From Moellerella wisconsensis ATCC 35017 (lineage in GTDB: Bacteria; Pseudomonadota; Gammaproteobacteria; Enterobacterales; Enterobacteriaceae): 64,000 bases of DNA. Position numbers and translations under genes: made by a program. The notes under the pieces were generated by a model that was not told the DNA's origin, did no database searches, and worked only from the letters and a program-made list of their open reading frames with translations. Positions 53,845 to 62,958 of the stretch are shown one piece after another (within the stretch, counting starts at the first letter, position 1; every line of letters begins with the position of its first letter). The DNA is taken from assembly GCF_001294465.1 (NCBI RefSeq), contig NZ_LGAA01000014.1, forward strand, positions 106,381 through 170,380. Reading direction: 5' to 3'.

Positions 53845-54235
53845 TTTATCCATATCATGGATGGCTCAGCTTTTTTCTACCTGTGTACATTGTGTCCTGG
53901 GGCTAGTGTTATTACTGGCTCCGTGGCCGACAGGTAACTCTATTATTTGGCTTCCTTTATTAATGGTGACTATTGCAAGTTGGGCAAAGAGTCAAAAAAA
54001 CATTAATAAATACAAAGGAGTAATTGTTCTTACTAATGGAAATAAAGTCCAATGGAAGAAAAATGAATGGAGTATTATCAGCCCCCCATGGTGCACTCGC
54101 TTTGGTATTTTGTTAACGTTAAGTGCTTTACAAGGTAAACCTAGAAAAATAAAATTATGGGTTGCTGCTGATGCAATATCAGAAGACGATTGGCGGGATC
54201 TAAATCAACTGTTATTACAATACCCTGATATATAA
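53825..54235 (+). CDS. ygfX: Inner membrane protein YgfX (CptA family)
   Basis: YgfX is a small inner-membrane protein encoded with sdhE. It was proposed as the toxin CptA acting on cytoskeletal proteins in E. coli and affects pigment production with SdhE in Serratia; its role as a true toxin is debated. The 136 residues have two N-terminal hydrophobic segments ([15 protein letters not shown] and [13 protein letters not shown]) and a soluble C-part with [12 protein letters not shown] and [12 protein letters not shown]. The ATG lies inside the sdhE 3' end. Confidence 0.88.
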   Translation: MVLWKSNLSISWMAQLFSTCVHCVLGLVLLLAPWPTGNSIIWLPLLMVTIASWAKSQKNINKYKGVIVLTNGNKVQWKKNEWSIISPPWCTRFGILLTLSALQGKPRKIKLWVAADAISEDDWRDLNQLLLQYPDI

Positions 54236-54692
54236 TAAATTGTTTTATTATCAATGAGTTGAAATTGATTTTATTTATATGAAAAGTAAATGATTAAATA
54301 AAATTAATCATATTTCAATTATTTTTTGAACTTTATCTTAATGTTTTCTTTTAATCTATTATTGTGATGAGATTGTGTTAATATAAAAAGGTACCAAAGA
54401 TAGCAATACAAAGACAGCAATATAAAGTAACTTTATTCTAACAGTAAATCATTTATTCATTTTAATAGTAATTATTTCATTTATTCATTTTAGTAGAGTT
54501 TATTAAGTGGTCGAAGTAAATAAAAAATAGTGCTAAGTAATTTTTATGAAAAAATAACCTATTCTTTCATGTAATAATGATCTTTAGATATATATACTTA
54601 ATTATTATATATAAAAACTAGGTTTTATATCCTTTTACCTAGTTTTTGAGTTTATATAATAGAGTTAATTTTAGTATCGCTCAATGGAAGCA
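54236..54692. other. AT-rich spacer between ygfX and fldB
   Basis: No gene is seen in these 457 bp, which are very AT-rich. They contain the 11-bp inverted repeat at 54613-54647 listed as a terminator and short direct repeats (TTTATTCATTTTA near 54450-54493, twice). Confidence 0.5.
54613..54647 (-). terminator. Terminator downstream of fldB
   Basis: AAAAACTAGGT (54613-54623) and its perfect complement at 54637-54647 form an 11-bp stem whose ends supply T runs on both strands. It lies 46 bp past the fldB stop and could serve either strand. Confidence 0.75.
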
Positions 54693-54710
54693 TTATAATA
54701 ATGCTTCCAT
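54684..54710. repeat. 27-bp perfect palindrome spanning the fldB stop codon
   Basis: Two 13-base arms (54684-54696 and 54698-54710) flank a single central base. The right arm encodes the last codons of fldB and the stop lies near the centre. On the plus strand it is followed by TTCTTTTAAT. It may act as a transcript 3' end for either strand. Confidence 0.85.
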
Positions 54711-55211
54711 TTCTTTTAATATCTGCATACACCAGAGAGCTATTCGTTCATCAGTTTGTTCAAACTGAGTAACATCATCTAAGGCTAATCCAACAAATTG
54801 AGTTTTATCTTCAGTTAAAGGTTTTGGGCTATCAAATTCATACCCTTCGGTCGGCCAAAAGCCAATAAATTTAACGCCAGAAGGTTTTAAATGATGATAG
54901 AGCATACCTAAAGCATCTAAAAACCATTCGCTGTAATCAACTTGGTCACCCATGCCGTACATCGCAACAATTTTGTCAGCTAAGTCTAGATTGGGGAGTG
55001 CCTCCCAAATTTCTAGCCAGTCTTCTTGTATTTCACCAAAATCCCATGTAGGGATGCCTAAAATGAGAACATTATATTGTTCCATCATTTCAGGGGCTGT
55101 ATCTCGGATATTATGTAAATCAACGAAATCATGGCCGAGAATATCGCGAATTTTTTCAGCCGCCATTTCTGTGTAACAGGTGCTTGAACCGTAAAAAAGA
55201 CCTATCTTCAT
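54693..55211 (-). CDS. fldB: Flavodoxin 2 (FldB)
   Basis: FldB is a long-chain flavodoxin that carries low-potential electrons with FMN. The 172 residues begin with [20 protein letters not shown], the FMN phosphate loop, and contain [18 protein letters not shown] and [18 protein letters not shown], which match FldB rather than FldA by context and sequence. It is divergent from xerD, the conserved neighbour. Confidence 0.95.
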   Translation of the reverse strand: MKIGLFYGSSTCYTEMAAEKIRDILGHDFVDLHNIRDTAPEMMEQYNVLILGIPTWDFGEIQEDWLEIWEALPNLDLADKIVAMYGMGDQVDYSEWFLDALGMLYHHLKPSGVKFIGFWPTEGYEFDSPKPLTEDKTQFVGLALDDVTQFEQTDERIALWCMQILKEMEALL

Positions 55212-55430
55212 TTTACTTTTGCTGTAGTTTCCATTATACGAGGAGGGTATTGTAACAGAATGAAGGTTTTAAGGCATAATATACAAGGCTTATTTTTCAT
55301 CCCTATTTTTCACCGCCTTATTTAGGATAACGACAAAAAATTTACTCATTTATCGGAGTAAACCAGTAATTTTAGCGATTTTGGCTAGAGTATTCGAGGG
55401 ATAGATATAGTATGTATATTGGAGGCAGTA

Positions 55431-56342
55431 TTGGCTAATAACGTAAAAAAAGAGATCAATCCAGTTATCGAGCAATTTCTTGATACTATTTGGTTGGAAC
55501 AAAATTTAGCAGAGAACACATTAGCCTCTTATCGTAATGATTTACAGACGCTTGATCAGTGGTTGGAACTTCATCAACTGGATTTTCTTAATGTCCAGGT
55601 TATTGATTTACAGTCTTTTTTAGCTGAGCGTGTTGATGGTGGTTATAAAGCGGCAAGCTCAGCTCGGTTACTGAGTACTATGCGCAGGTTATTCCAATAC
55701 CTTTATCGAGAAAAAATGCGCGCGGATGATCCATCAGCGGCGCTATCAGGACCTAAAATTCCCAAGCGATTACCTAAAGATTTAAGTGAACAACAAGTAG
55801 AGAGTTTACTGCATGCTCCGGCAATTGAAGATCCGATTGAATTAAGGGATAAAGCCATGCTTGAGGTGCTATATGCCTGTGGTTTGCGTGTATCGGAACT
55901 TGTTGGTTTAACTTTTGCTGATATTAGTTTAAGGCAAGGTGTAATTCGCATCATGGGCAAAGGAAATAAAGAGCGACTAGTTCCATTAGGCGAAGAAGCG
56001 ATATTCTGGATTGAAAAATATTTGTCTGAAAGTCGTCCAATTTTATTGAATGGTTGTACCAACGATGTGTTATTCCCGAGCAAGCGCGGTACACAAATGA
56101 CTCGTCAGACATTTTGGTATCGGATAAAACACTATGCGATATTAGCCAATATCGATACAGAATTATTATCACCTCACGTTTTGCGGCATGCATTTGCTAC
56201 TCATTTGCTAAATCATGGTGCTGACCTACGTGTGGTTCAGATGTTGTTAGGTCATAGCGACCTATCAACGACGCAAATTTATACACATGTTGCGACCGAA
56301 AGGCTGCGTAAATTACATGAAGAACATCACCCAAGAGGCTGA
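55431..56342 (+). CDS. xerD: Site-specific tyrosine recombinase XerD
   Basis: XerD, with XerC, resolves chromosome dimers at dif under FtsK control. The catalytic set is intact: GLRVSELVG (Arg), GKGNKERLVPLG (Lys), HVLRHAFATHLL (His, Arg), LGHSDLSTTQIYTHV (His, Tyr nucleophile). No ATG or GTG lies near the start. TTG 55431 is chosen because GGAGG (55421-55425) is five bases upstream; it gives 303 residues against 298 in E. coli. A TTG at 55419 would add four. A short ATG frame (55412-55438, eight codons) overlaps the start and could couple translation. Confidence 0.92.
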   Translation: MANNVKKEINPVIEQFLDTIWLEQNLAENTLASYRNDLQTLDQWLELHQLDFLNVQVIDLQSFLAERVDGGYKAASSARLLSTMRRLFQYLYREKMRADDPSAALSGPKIPKRLPKDLSEQQVESLLHAPAIEDPIELRDKAMLEVLYACGLRVSELVGLTFADISLRQGVIRIMGKGNKERLVPLGEEAIFWIEKYLSESRPILLNGCTNDVLFPSKRGTQMTRQTFWYRIKHYAILANIDTELLSPHVLRHAFATHLLNHGADLRVVQMLLGHSDLSTTQIYTHVATERLRKLHEEHHPRG

Positions 56343-56366
56343 TCTTTGGTGATTAAGGAAACATTA

Positions 56367-57059
56367 ATGAAAAGAATATTGTTATTAGCGGGATTATTCG
56401 TATCTTTCACTAGCATCGCATCAGTTAATGATAAAACGATTGAAACTGCCTTAAAAAAATACAATATGACGGCAGAATCAATTAAGCCTTCGCCTATTGT
56501 TGGATTAAATACAGTGGTGACCGCTAATGGAGTCGTTTATGTCACCGATGATGGTAAATATCTACTGGAAGGACCTATTTATGATATTAGTACTAAAACA
56601 CCAACTAATATTACTAATAAATCATTGATGAAAAAAATAGATGACCTTAAAGATGAAATGATTGTATTTAAAGCACCAAAAGAAAAATATGTGGTCACTG
56701 TATTTACTGATATTACGTGTGGATATTGTAAAAAACTTCATTCATCAGTAAATGAAATGAATGATAAAGGGATCACGGTGCGTTATTTGGCTTTCCCTCG
56801 CCAAGGTTTGCAGCATGAATCGGCTAAACAGATGGCATCGATTTGGTGTAATGCGTTACCGCAAAAAGCGTTAACAGATGCGTTTAAAGGTGAGTCAGTT
56901 GCGATGATTGATAATTGTAAAATTGATTTTTCCCGCCATATGCAAGTAGGTAAATTGTTTGGTTTGACTGGAACGCCAGCAATTTTACTCGATGATGGTC
57001 AATTAATTTCAGGATATTTATCCGCAGATGCTTTAGCTAAAGCACTGGATAATAAATAA
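56367..57059 (+). CDS. dsbC: Thiol:disulfide interchange protein DsbC
   Basis: DsbC is the periplasmic disulfide isomerase, kept reduced by DsbD. The 230 residues have a signal peptide (KRILLLAGLFVSFTSIAS), an N-terminal dimerisation domain and a thioredoxin fold with the active site CGYC at residues 118-121. A second cysteine pair (IWCNAL, DNCKID) matches the structural disulfide of the family, and the cis-proline loop TGTPAILL is present. ATG 56367 follows an AAGGA site 24 bp after xerD. Confidence 0.95.
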   Translation: MKRILLLAGLFVSFTSIASVNDKTIETALKKYNMTAESIKPSPIVGLNTVVTANGVVYVTDDGKYLLEGPIYDISTKTPTNITNKSLMKKIDDLKDEMIVFKAPKEKYVVTVFTDITCGYCKKLHSSVNEMNDKGITVRYLAFPRQGLQHESAKQMASIWCNALPQKALTDAFKGESVAMIDNCKIDFSRHMQVGKLFGLTGTPAILLDDGQLISGYLSADALAKALDNK

Positions 57060-57067
57060 TATATAAC

Positions 57068-58801
57068 GTGAAGACAGAAACTTATTTACGCCGTCGATTA
57101 TCTGAGGCGCAGGTTGATTTACCTGCTGATATCCCTGAAGTACTGCAACGTATTTATGCCAGTCGTGGTATTAAAAATAGCACAGAGCTAGATCGCAAAG
57201 CGGCAGGATTACTCAATTATCGGACGCTTAGTGGTATTGAGCCGGCCATTTCATTATTAATTACGGCATTAAAATCACATTGGCGCATTGTTATTGTTGG
57301 CGATTTTGATGCGGATGGTGCAACCAGTACAGCACTCGCTATCCGCGCGCTTAAATTAATGGGATACCGTAATTTAGATTATCTAGTGCCGAATCGTTTT
57401 GAGGACGGTTACGGTCTGAGCCCCGAAGTTGTTGAGCAAGTGGTTAAAAAAGGGGCTGATTTAATTATTACCGTTGATAACGGTATTTCATCACATGATG
57501 GTGTTGATTCAGCTCATAAGCATGATATTAAAGTTATTATTACTGATCATCATTTGCCGGGTTCGGTATTGCCAGCAGCAGAAGCTATTATTAATCCTAA
57601 TCTTACAGATTGCCAGTTTCCGTCGAAGGCATTAGCCGGAGTAGGGGTAACATTTTATTTAATGTCGGCTTTACGTGCTGAATTGCGGCAACAAGATTGG
57701 TTTGAACAACAAGGAATTGCAATTCCTAATTTAGCGGAATTACTCGATTTAGTCGCGCTAGGAACCGTTGCTGATGTTGTCCCTCTCGATTTTAATAATC
57801 GTATTTTAGTCCATCAAGGATTAAATCGGATTAGGGCAGGCCGTTGTTGTGTTGGGATAAAAGCGTTGCTAGAGGTTTCAAAACGAGAAGCATATCGCCT
57901 AGTTGCCAATGACTTAGGTTTTTCGCTTGGTCCACGGTTGAATGCGGCAGGGCGACTTGATGATATGTCGATAGGCGTTGCTCTATTATTAACTGACGAT
58001 ATTGCTCATGCCCGTGAACTAGCTAATGAACTTGATAGTTTAAATCAGACCCGCAGAGAAATTGAAGCAGGAATGCAGCTAGAAGCTATGGCGCTATTCA
58101 GTAAAATTGAATACCCCGATAATATATTACCGAATGGATTAGCGCTTTATCATAAAGACTGGCATCAAGGTGTCGTCGGTATTTTGGCTTCTCGAATAAA
58201 AGAGCGGTTTCATCGGCCGGTAATAGCGTTCGCTCCTGCTGGTGATGGAATACTAAAAGGTTCTGGGCGTTCAATTCAAGGCGTACATATGCGAGATGCA
58301 CTAGACAGACTAAATACCTTGCATCCTGGATTGATGCTGAAATTTGGTGGGCATGCGATGGCAGCCGGGCTTTCTTTAGAGGAAGATAAATTTAGCGCTT
58401 TTAATCAATATTTTTGCCAATTAATGGCGGAGCTAATAGACCCAGCAGATTTATCTGGTGTGGTATGGAGTGACGGCGCACTCAATTCTTCACAATTAAG
58501 CCTAGAAATGGCCGAGTTACTCCGCGAAGCCGGCCCGTGGGGACAAGCTTTTCCTGAACCTATCTTCGATGGAAAATTTAAGATCTTACAGCAGCGATTG
58601 GTGGGAGAAAAACATTTAAAACTGATGTTAGAACCGATTGAGGGGGGCCCGATGCTTGATGGTATTATGTTTAATATTGATCCAGCTCAGTGGCCAGACA
58701 ATAGTATTAAGACAGCAGAGATAGCTTATAAACTTGATGTAAATGAATACCGTGGAAATCGTAATGTGCAATTGTTAATACAGCATATTTGGCCAGATTA
58801 G
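57068..58801 (+). CDS. recJ: Single-strand DNA-specific 5'-3' exonuclease RecJ
   Basis: RecJ degrades single-stranded DNA from the 5' end in RecF-pathway recombination and mismatch repair. The 577 residues hold the DHH phosphoesterase motifs VGDFDADGATSTALA, TVDNGISS and TDHHLPG, AIINPN, LGTVADVVPL, and the DHHA1 region (FGGHAMAAGLSL). The start is GTG, eight bases after the dsbC stop, with no strong ribosome binding site, so translation may depend on coupling. Confidence 0.96.
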   Translation: MKTETYLRRRLSEAQVDLPADIPEVLQRIYASRGIKNSTELDRKAAGLLNYRTLSGIEPAISLLITALKSHWRIVIVGDFDADGATSTALAIRALKLMGYRNLDYLVPNRFEDGYGLSPEVVEQVVKKGADLIITVDNGISSHDGVDSAHKHDIKVIITDHHLPGSVLPAAEAIINPNLTDCQFPSKALAGVGVTFYLMSALRAELRQQDWFEQQGIAIPNLAELLDLVALGTVADVVPLDFNNRILVHQGLNRIRAGRCCVGIKALLEVSKREAYRLVANDLGFSLGPRLNAAGRLDDMSIGVALLLTDDIAHARELANELDSLNQTRREIEAGMQLEAMALFSKIEYPDNILPNGLALYHKDWHQGVVGILASRIKERFHRPVIAFAPAGDGILKGSGRSIQGVHMRDALDRLNTLHPGLMLKFGGHAMAAGLSLEEDKFSAFNQYFCQLMAELIDPADLSGVVWSDGALNSSQLSLEMAELLREAGPWGQAFPEPIFDGKFKILQQRLVGEKHLKLMLEPIEGGPMLDGIMFNIDPAQWPDNSIKTAEIAYKLDVNEYRGNRNVQLLIQHIWPD

Positions 58802-58916
58802 GCACCTCATTAGGCCGTCATAGATTACGGTCAGGTATATAAACGCGGCATCAATTCCGCTATAATAGGCGGTTTGAAATTAATTCATATTATTCAACGT
58901 AAGACGCGGAAATATA

Positions 58917-60015
58917 ATGTTTGAAATTAACCCGGTCAAAAACCAAATTCAGGACGTGTCTGAACGGACATCGGTTCTGAGGGGGTATCTTTGACTATGA
59001 TGCAAAGAAAGAACGATTAGAAGAAGTTAACGCCGAGCTAGAACAGCCTGATGTCTGGAATGAACCTGAAAGAGCCCAAGCGCTTGGTAAAGAGCGCTCA
59101 TCGTTAGAGGCTATTGCCGAAACGATTGATCTATTGACTCAAGGTATCGAAGATGTTGAAGGGCTTTTGGAATTAGCAGTTGAAGCTGAAGATGAAGACA
59201 CCTTTAATGAAGCTATTGCTGAATTAGAGCAATTAGAAGAAAAGCTTAATCAGCTAGAATTCCGTCGTATGTTCTCAGGTGAATACGATAGCGCTAATTG
59301 CTATCTCGATTTACAGGCGGGTTCAGGGGGGACAGAAGCTCAAGATTGGGCAAGTATGTTAATGCGTATGTACTTACGATGGGCTGAATCCAAGGGATTT
59401 AAAACAGAAATTATTGAAGAATCGGACGGTGATGTTGCCGGTTTGAAATCAGGAACCATCAAAATTATTGGTGAATATGCTTATGGTTGGTTAAGAACAG
59501 AAACAGGGGTGCACCGTTTAGTGCGTAAAAGCCCGTTTGATTCTGGTGGCCGCCGTCATACTTCCTTTAGTTCAGCGTTTATTTATCCTGAAGTTGATGA
59601 TGATATTGATATCGAAATTAACCCAGCAGATCTGCGTATTGATGTATATCGTGCATCAGGTGCTGGTGGGCAGCATGTCAATAAAACAGAATCTGCGGTG
59701 CGTATCACCCATATTCCGACCAATACAGTGACCCAGTGTCAGAACGATCGCTCTCAGCATAAAAATAAAGATCAGGCTATGCGCCAGATGAAAGCAAAAT
59801 TGTATGAGTTAGAAGTACAAAAGAAAAATGCTGATAAACAAGCGATGGAAGAAAATAAATCCGATATCGGTTGGGGAAGTCAGATCCGTTCTTATGTATT
59901 GGATGATTCCCGAATTAAAGACTTACGTACTGGTGTGGAAACGCGTAACACGCAAGCCGTACTGGATGGTGATTTAGATAAATTCATTGAAGCCAGTCTT
60001 AAAGCTGGCCTGTGA
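58917..60015 (+). CDS. prfB: Peptide chain release factor 2, with programmed +1 frameshift
   Basis: RF2 ends translation at UGA and UAA. The reading frame is in two parts: ATG 58917 to codon 25 (CTT, 58989-58991), an in-frame TGA at 58992-58994, then the +1 frame from GAC at 58993 to 60015, giving 365 residues, the E. coli length. The shift site AGGGGGTATCTTTGAC contains the internal Shine-Dalgarno and the slippery CTT-TGA-C, so low RF2 raises frameshifting. The protein keeps SPF (stop recognition) and the GGQ loop in [11 protein letters not shown]; position 246 is Ala, not the Thr of E. coli K-12. Confidence 0.97.
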
Positions 60016-60022
60016 GGAAAAA

Positions 60023-61540
60023 ATGTCTCAACAACAACAGGGTGCGGAACAAGCGCCAGATTTAAATAATGAGCTTAAAGCTCGTCGTGAAAAATTAAGC
60101 GCGTTACGTGATAAGGGTATCGCGTTCCCTAATGATTTCCGCCGTGATGTCATATCAGAGCAACTTCATCGCCAATACGATGATAAGTCAGCAGAAGAGC
60201 TCGAAGCATTAAATATCGAGGTCGCTATTGCTGGTCGTATGATGACTCGCCGTATTATGGGTAAAGCATCATTTGCGACTATCCAAGATATGGGGGGGCA
60301 AATTCAGCTTTACGTTTCTCGTGATGATCTGCCAGAAGGTATTTATAACGAACAGTTTAAAAAATGGGACTTAGGCGATATTCTTGGCGCTACAGGTCGA
60401 TTATTTAAAACTAAAACGGGCGAATTAACTATTCATTGTAATAATGTTCGTTTGTTGACTAAAGCTATGCGCCCATTACCGGATAAATTCCATGGTCTTT
60501 CAGATCAGGAAACCCGTTATCGTCAACGTTACTTAGATTTGATCGCGAATGAAGAATCGCGTAAAACATTCCAAATCCGTTCTCAAATATTATCTTCATT
60601 GCGTAACTTTATGGTTAGCAAGGCGTTTATGGAAGTAGAAACGCCAATGATGCAAGTTATTCCTGGTGGTGCAACTGCTCGCCCATTTGTAACTCATCAT
60701 AACGCATTAGATATTGATATGTATCTGCGTATCGCTCCTGAACTGTATTTGAAACGTCTAGTTGTCGGTGGCTTCGAGCGCGTATTCGAGATTAACCGTA
60801 ATTTCCGTAATGAAGGTTTATCACCACGCCATAATCCTGAGTTCACTATGATGGAACTCTATATGGCTTATGCCGATTATCGTGATTTAATCGATCTTAC
60901 AGAAGAATTATTCCGTACATTAGCGCAAGAAGTTCTTGGTACGACGGTGGTTAAATATGGTGAGCAGGAATTTGATTTTGGTCAGCCATTTGCTAAATTA
61001 ACCATGAGAGAAGCTATTTGCAAATACCGCCCAGAAACTAATATTGCTGATTTAGATGATATGGAAAAAGCGGTAGCTATTGCTGAATCTATCGGTATTA
61101 AAGTGGAAAAATCTTGGGGCTTAGGTCGTGTTCAGTGTGAAATATTTGAAGAAGTTGCTGAAAGTCACTTGATCCAACCAACATTCATTATTGAATACCC
61201 AGCAGAAGTTTCTCCATTAGCTCGCCGTAATGATGATAACCCATTCATAACTGACCGCTTTGAGTTCTTTATAGGTGGTCGTGAAATTGGTAATGGTTTC
61301 TCAGAGTTAAATGATGCAGAAGATCAAGCTGAACGTTTTGCTGAACAAGTTCATCAAAAAGATGAAGGCGATGATGAAGCGATGTTCTATGATGAAGATT
61401 ACATTACTGCATTGGAACACGGTTTACCGCCAACGGCTGGTTTGGGTATTGGTATTGATCGCATGGTAATGCTATTTACTAATAGTCATACTATTCGTGA
61501 TGTGATTTTGTTCCCAGCATTAAGACCAACTAAAGCTTAA
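60023..61540 (+). CDS. lysS: Lysine--tRNA ligase
   Basis: LysS charges tRNA-Lys. The 505-residue protein has an N-terminal OB fold ([23 protein letters not shown]) and class II motifs 2 ([23 protein letters not shown]) and 3 ([12 protein letters not shown]). ATG 60023 lies seven bases after the prfB stop, with a GAGGAAAA site overlapping that stop; the open frame upstream belongs to prfB sequence. The prfB-lysS operon is conserved. A terminator follows. Confidence 0.97.
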   Translation: MSQQQQGAEQAPDLNNELKARREKLSALRDKGIAFPNDFRRDVISEQLHRQYDDKSAEELEALNIEVAIAGRMMTRRIMGKASFATIQDMGGQIQLYVSRDDLPEGIYNEQFKKWDLGDILGATGRLFKTKTGELTIHCNNVRLLTKAMRPLPDKFHGLSDQETRYRQRYLDLIANEESRKTFQIRSQILSSLRNFMVSKAFMEVETPMMQVIPGGATARPFVTHHNALDIDMYLRIAPELYLKRLVVGGFERVFEINRNFRNEGLSPRHNPEFTMMELYMAYADYRDLIDLTEELFRTLAQEVLGTTVVKYGEQEFDFGQPFAKLTMREAICKYRPETNIADLDDMEKAVAIAESIGIKVEKSWGLGRVQCEIFEEVAESHLIQPTFIIEYPAEVSPLARRNDDNPFITDRFEFFIGGREIGNGFSELNDAEDQAERFAEQVHQKDEGDDEAMFYDEDYITALEHGLPPTAGLGIGIDRMVMLFTNSHTIRDVILFPALRPTKA

Positions 61541-61561
61541 TCGTAAATAGATTTATAATTT

Positions 61562-61593
61562 AAAATGCCTGATGATTTATCAGGCATTTTTTT
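61562..61593 (+). terminator. Rho-independent terminator after lysS
   Basis: A perfect 12-bp stem (61562-61573 with 61579-61590) with a 5-base loop runs into T residues, 21 bp past the lysS stop. Confidence 0.92.
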
Positions 61594-61689
61594 ATTAGAA
61601 AGATAATAAATTTAAGAATTTATTGCTTAATATAATAAATAAAGGGCAGATGATATATCTAACCCCTTATTTATTATCTAATAGAGATA

Positions 61690-61986
61690 TTATTTTTTAT
61701 ATTCAGCTAATTTTTTAGTCGGCTGTGTTTTACAGAACGCTAAAATTTTAGGTGTCTCAGCAATTGTTGATTCTTGCAATGCTACATAATCGCCTTGTTT
61801 AAATACAGTATCATTACTTAATAGCCAAAAAGCGACAGGAGTCATCGCCTGAGGGTTCAAGTCAATAAACTCTTGGCAAGTCATATTTTCTGGCGTACTA
61901 GTGGGTGTCGTTTTTTGATCTGCATTAGCATAACAGGCTGTGGATATACCTAAAACTGCAATTAAACTAATAATTGATTTTTTCAT
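61690..61986 (-). CDS. HdeA/HdeB-family periplasmic acid-stress protein
   Basis: A 98-residue protein with a signal peptide (KKSIISLIAVLGISTACYANA) and a small mature domain with two cysteines, in MTCQEFIDLNP and LAFCKTQP. This is the HdeA/HdeB pattern: periplasmic chaperones that unfold at low pH and protect other proteins. VAFWLLSNDTVFKQGD fits the HdeB-like subgroup seen outside E. coli. It is encoded opposite to lysS and alone. The exact paralogue cannot be told, so no symbol is given. Confidence 0.8.
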   Translation of the reverse strand: MKKSIISLIAVLGISTACYANADQKTTPTSTPENMTCQEFIDLNPQAMTPVAFWLLSNDTVFKQGDYVALQESTIAETPKILAFCKTQPTKKLAEYKK

Positions 61987-62445
61987 GTGCTACCCCTATT
62001 TAAATTTATATTAATATAAAAGCGGTAAATCGATGCTATCGAAGATAAATAAATTATCATACCCAAAAAGAAATTCAAATATAAATTATAAAATTATACT
62101 CATTACCAATTAATGATATTCATAAATTGATGTGTATTCTATAATAGAAGATACATTATATTTGGTTTAGTTAAGGAAATATTATTTAATTAATGATTAT
62201 TATTTTTATTTATAATTAAATATACCGACATTTTGTGATAGTTAAAGTATCAACTATATACCTATATATTGAGTAAACATGGGTTAAGTGAAAGGCTCAT
62301 AGATAACAGCTCTATAATGAATCAATAATTGATGTACTCCCTTGTTTTATTGATGGATAGATAGAAAAAAAATCTGATTTAGCTTAGACTAAGTGAATAT
62401 TATCGATAATATTTAGCTGACTCAATCGTTGGATAAGGTAACATT
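61987..62445. other. AT-rich spacer upstream of the lipoprotein gene
   Basis: 459 bp without a recognisable gene. It must carry divergent promoters for the HdeB-like gene and for the lipoprotein pair. A ribosome binding site (ATAAGGT) lies before the ATG at 62446. Confidence 0.5.
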
Positions 62446-62958
62446 ATGTTTTCTAAAAATAAAAAGAAAATCCTAACGGCAACTTTTTTTGCCGCCAGTA
62501 TCATTTCTCTTTCGGGATGTAATTCGCTATGGGGACAAAAAACACCTTCTTCTGCGATAAATATGGCATCAGCCCAAAAACAGCAGCCGACATATGATTA
62601 TGCTCATACTGAAAATAACGCTCAAGTAAAACAAATAATTGAGCAAACAGCTAGTAATGATGATTCATCAAAAATGCTGACAGAGCCAGCTTCCTTCTCC
62701 AATTTAGATTCTTGTATTAAAGAATTAAATTCATTGAAAGTTCTCTCGCCAACAGATTATGAACATTTAGTAGGGTCATTTAAAGAAGTTAGTGAAATTA
62801 ATGGGTTATATAAACAAATTGCATCTACCGCTAGCCCAGATACTATCGAATTAATGAAAATGGCGATAGAAGCGAAAACAAAAGTTTTATGCGCTAAAGT
62901 ACGTTACAACTCTGTACTTTCTATTGAATCAACTTTGGAAAAGATTAGTGGATTATGA
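62446..62958 (+). CDS. Putative lipoprotein
   Basis: A 170-residue protein I cannot name. The N-terminus has basic residues, a hydrophobic core and the lipobox L-S-G-C with the lipidated Cys at residue 25; Asn at +2 suggests outer-membrane sorting. The mature part begins with a Ser/Gln-rich linker and then helical sequence (SCIKELNSLKVLSPTDYEHLVGSFKEVSEINGLYKQI) with two further Cys (SCIKE, LCAKV). Its stop overlaps the next start by four bases (ATGA), so the two products are probably made together and may interact. Confidence 0.8.
   Translation: MFSKNKKKILTATFFAASIISLSGCNSLWGQKTPSSAINMASAQKQQPTYDYAHTENNAQVKQIIEQTASNDDSSKMLTEPASFSNLDSCIKELNSLKVLSPTDYEHLVGSFKEVSEINGLYKQIASTASPDTIELMKMAIEAKTKVLCAKVRYNSVLSIESTLEKISGL

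Noticed and set aside
58917..58994. Premature TGA in prfB as a disabling mutation
   Set aside because: The surrounding AGGGGGTATCTTTGAC is the classical programmed frameshift signal, so the gene is intact.
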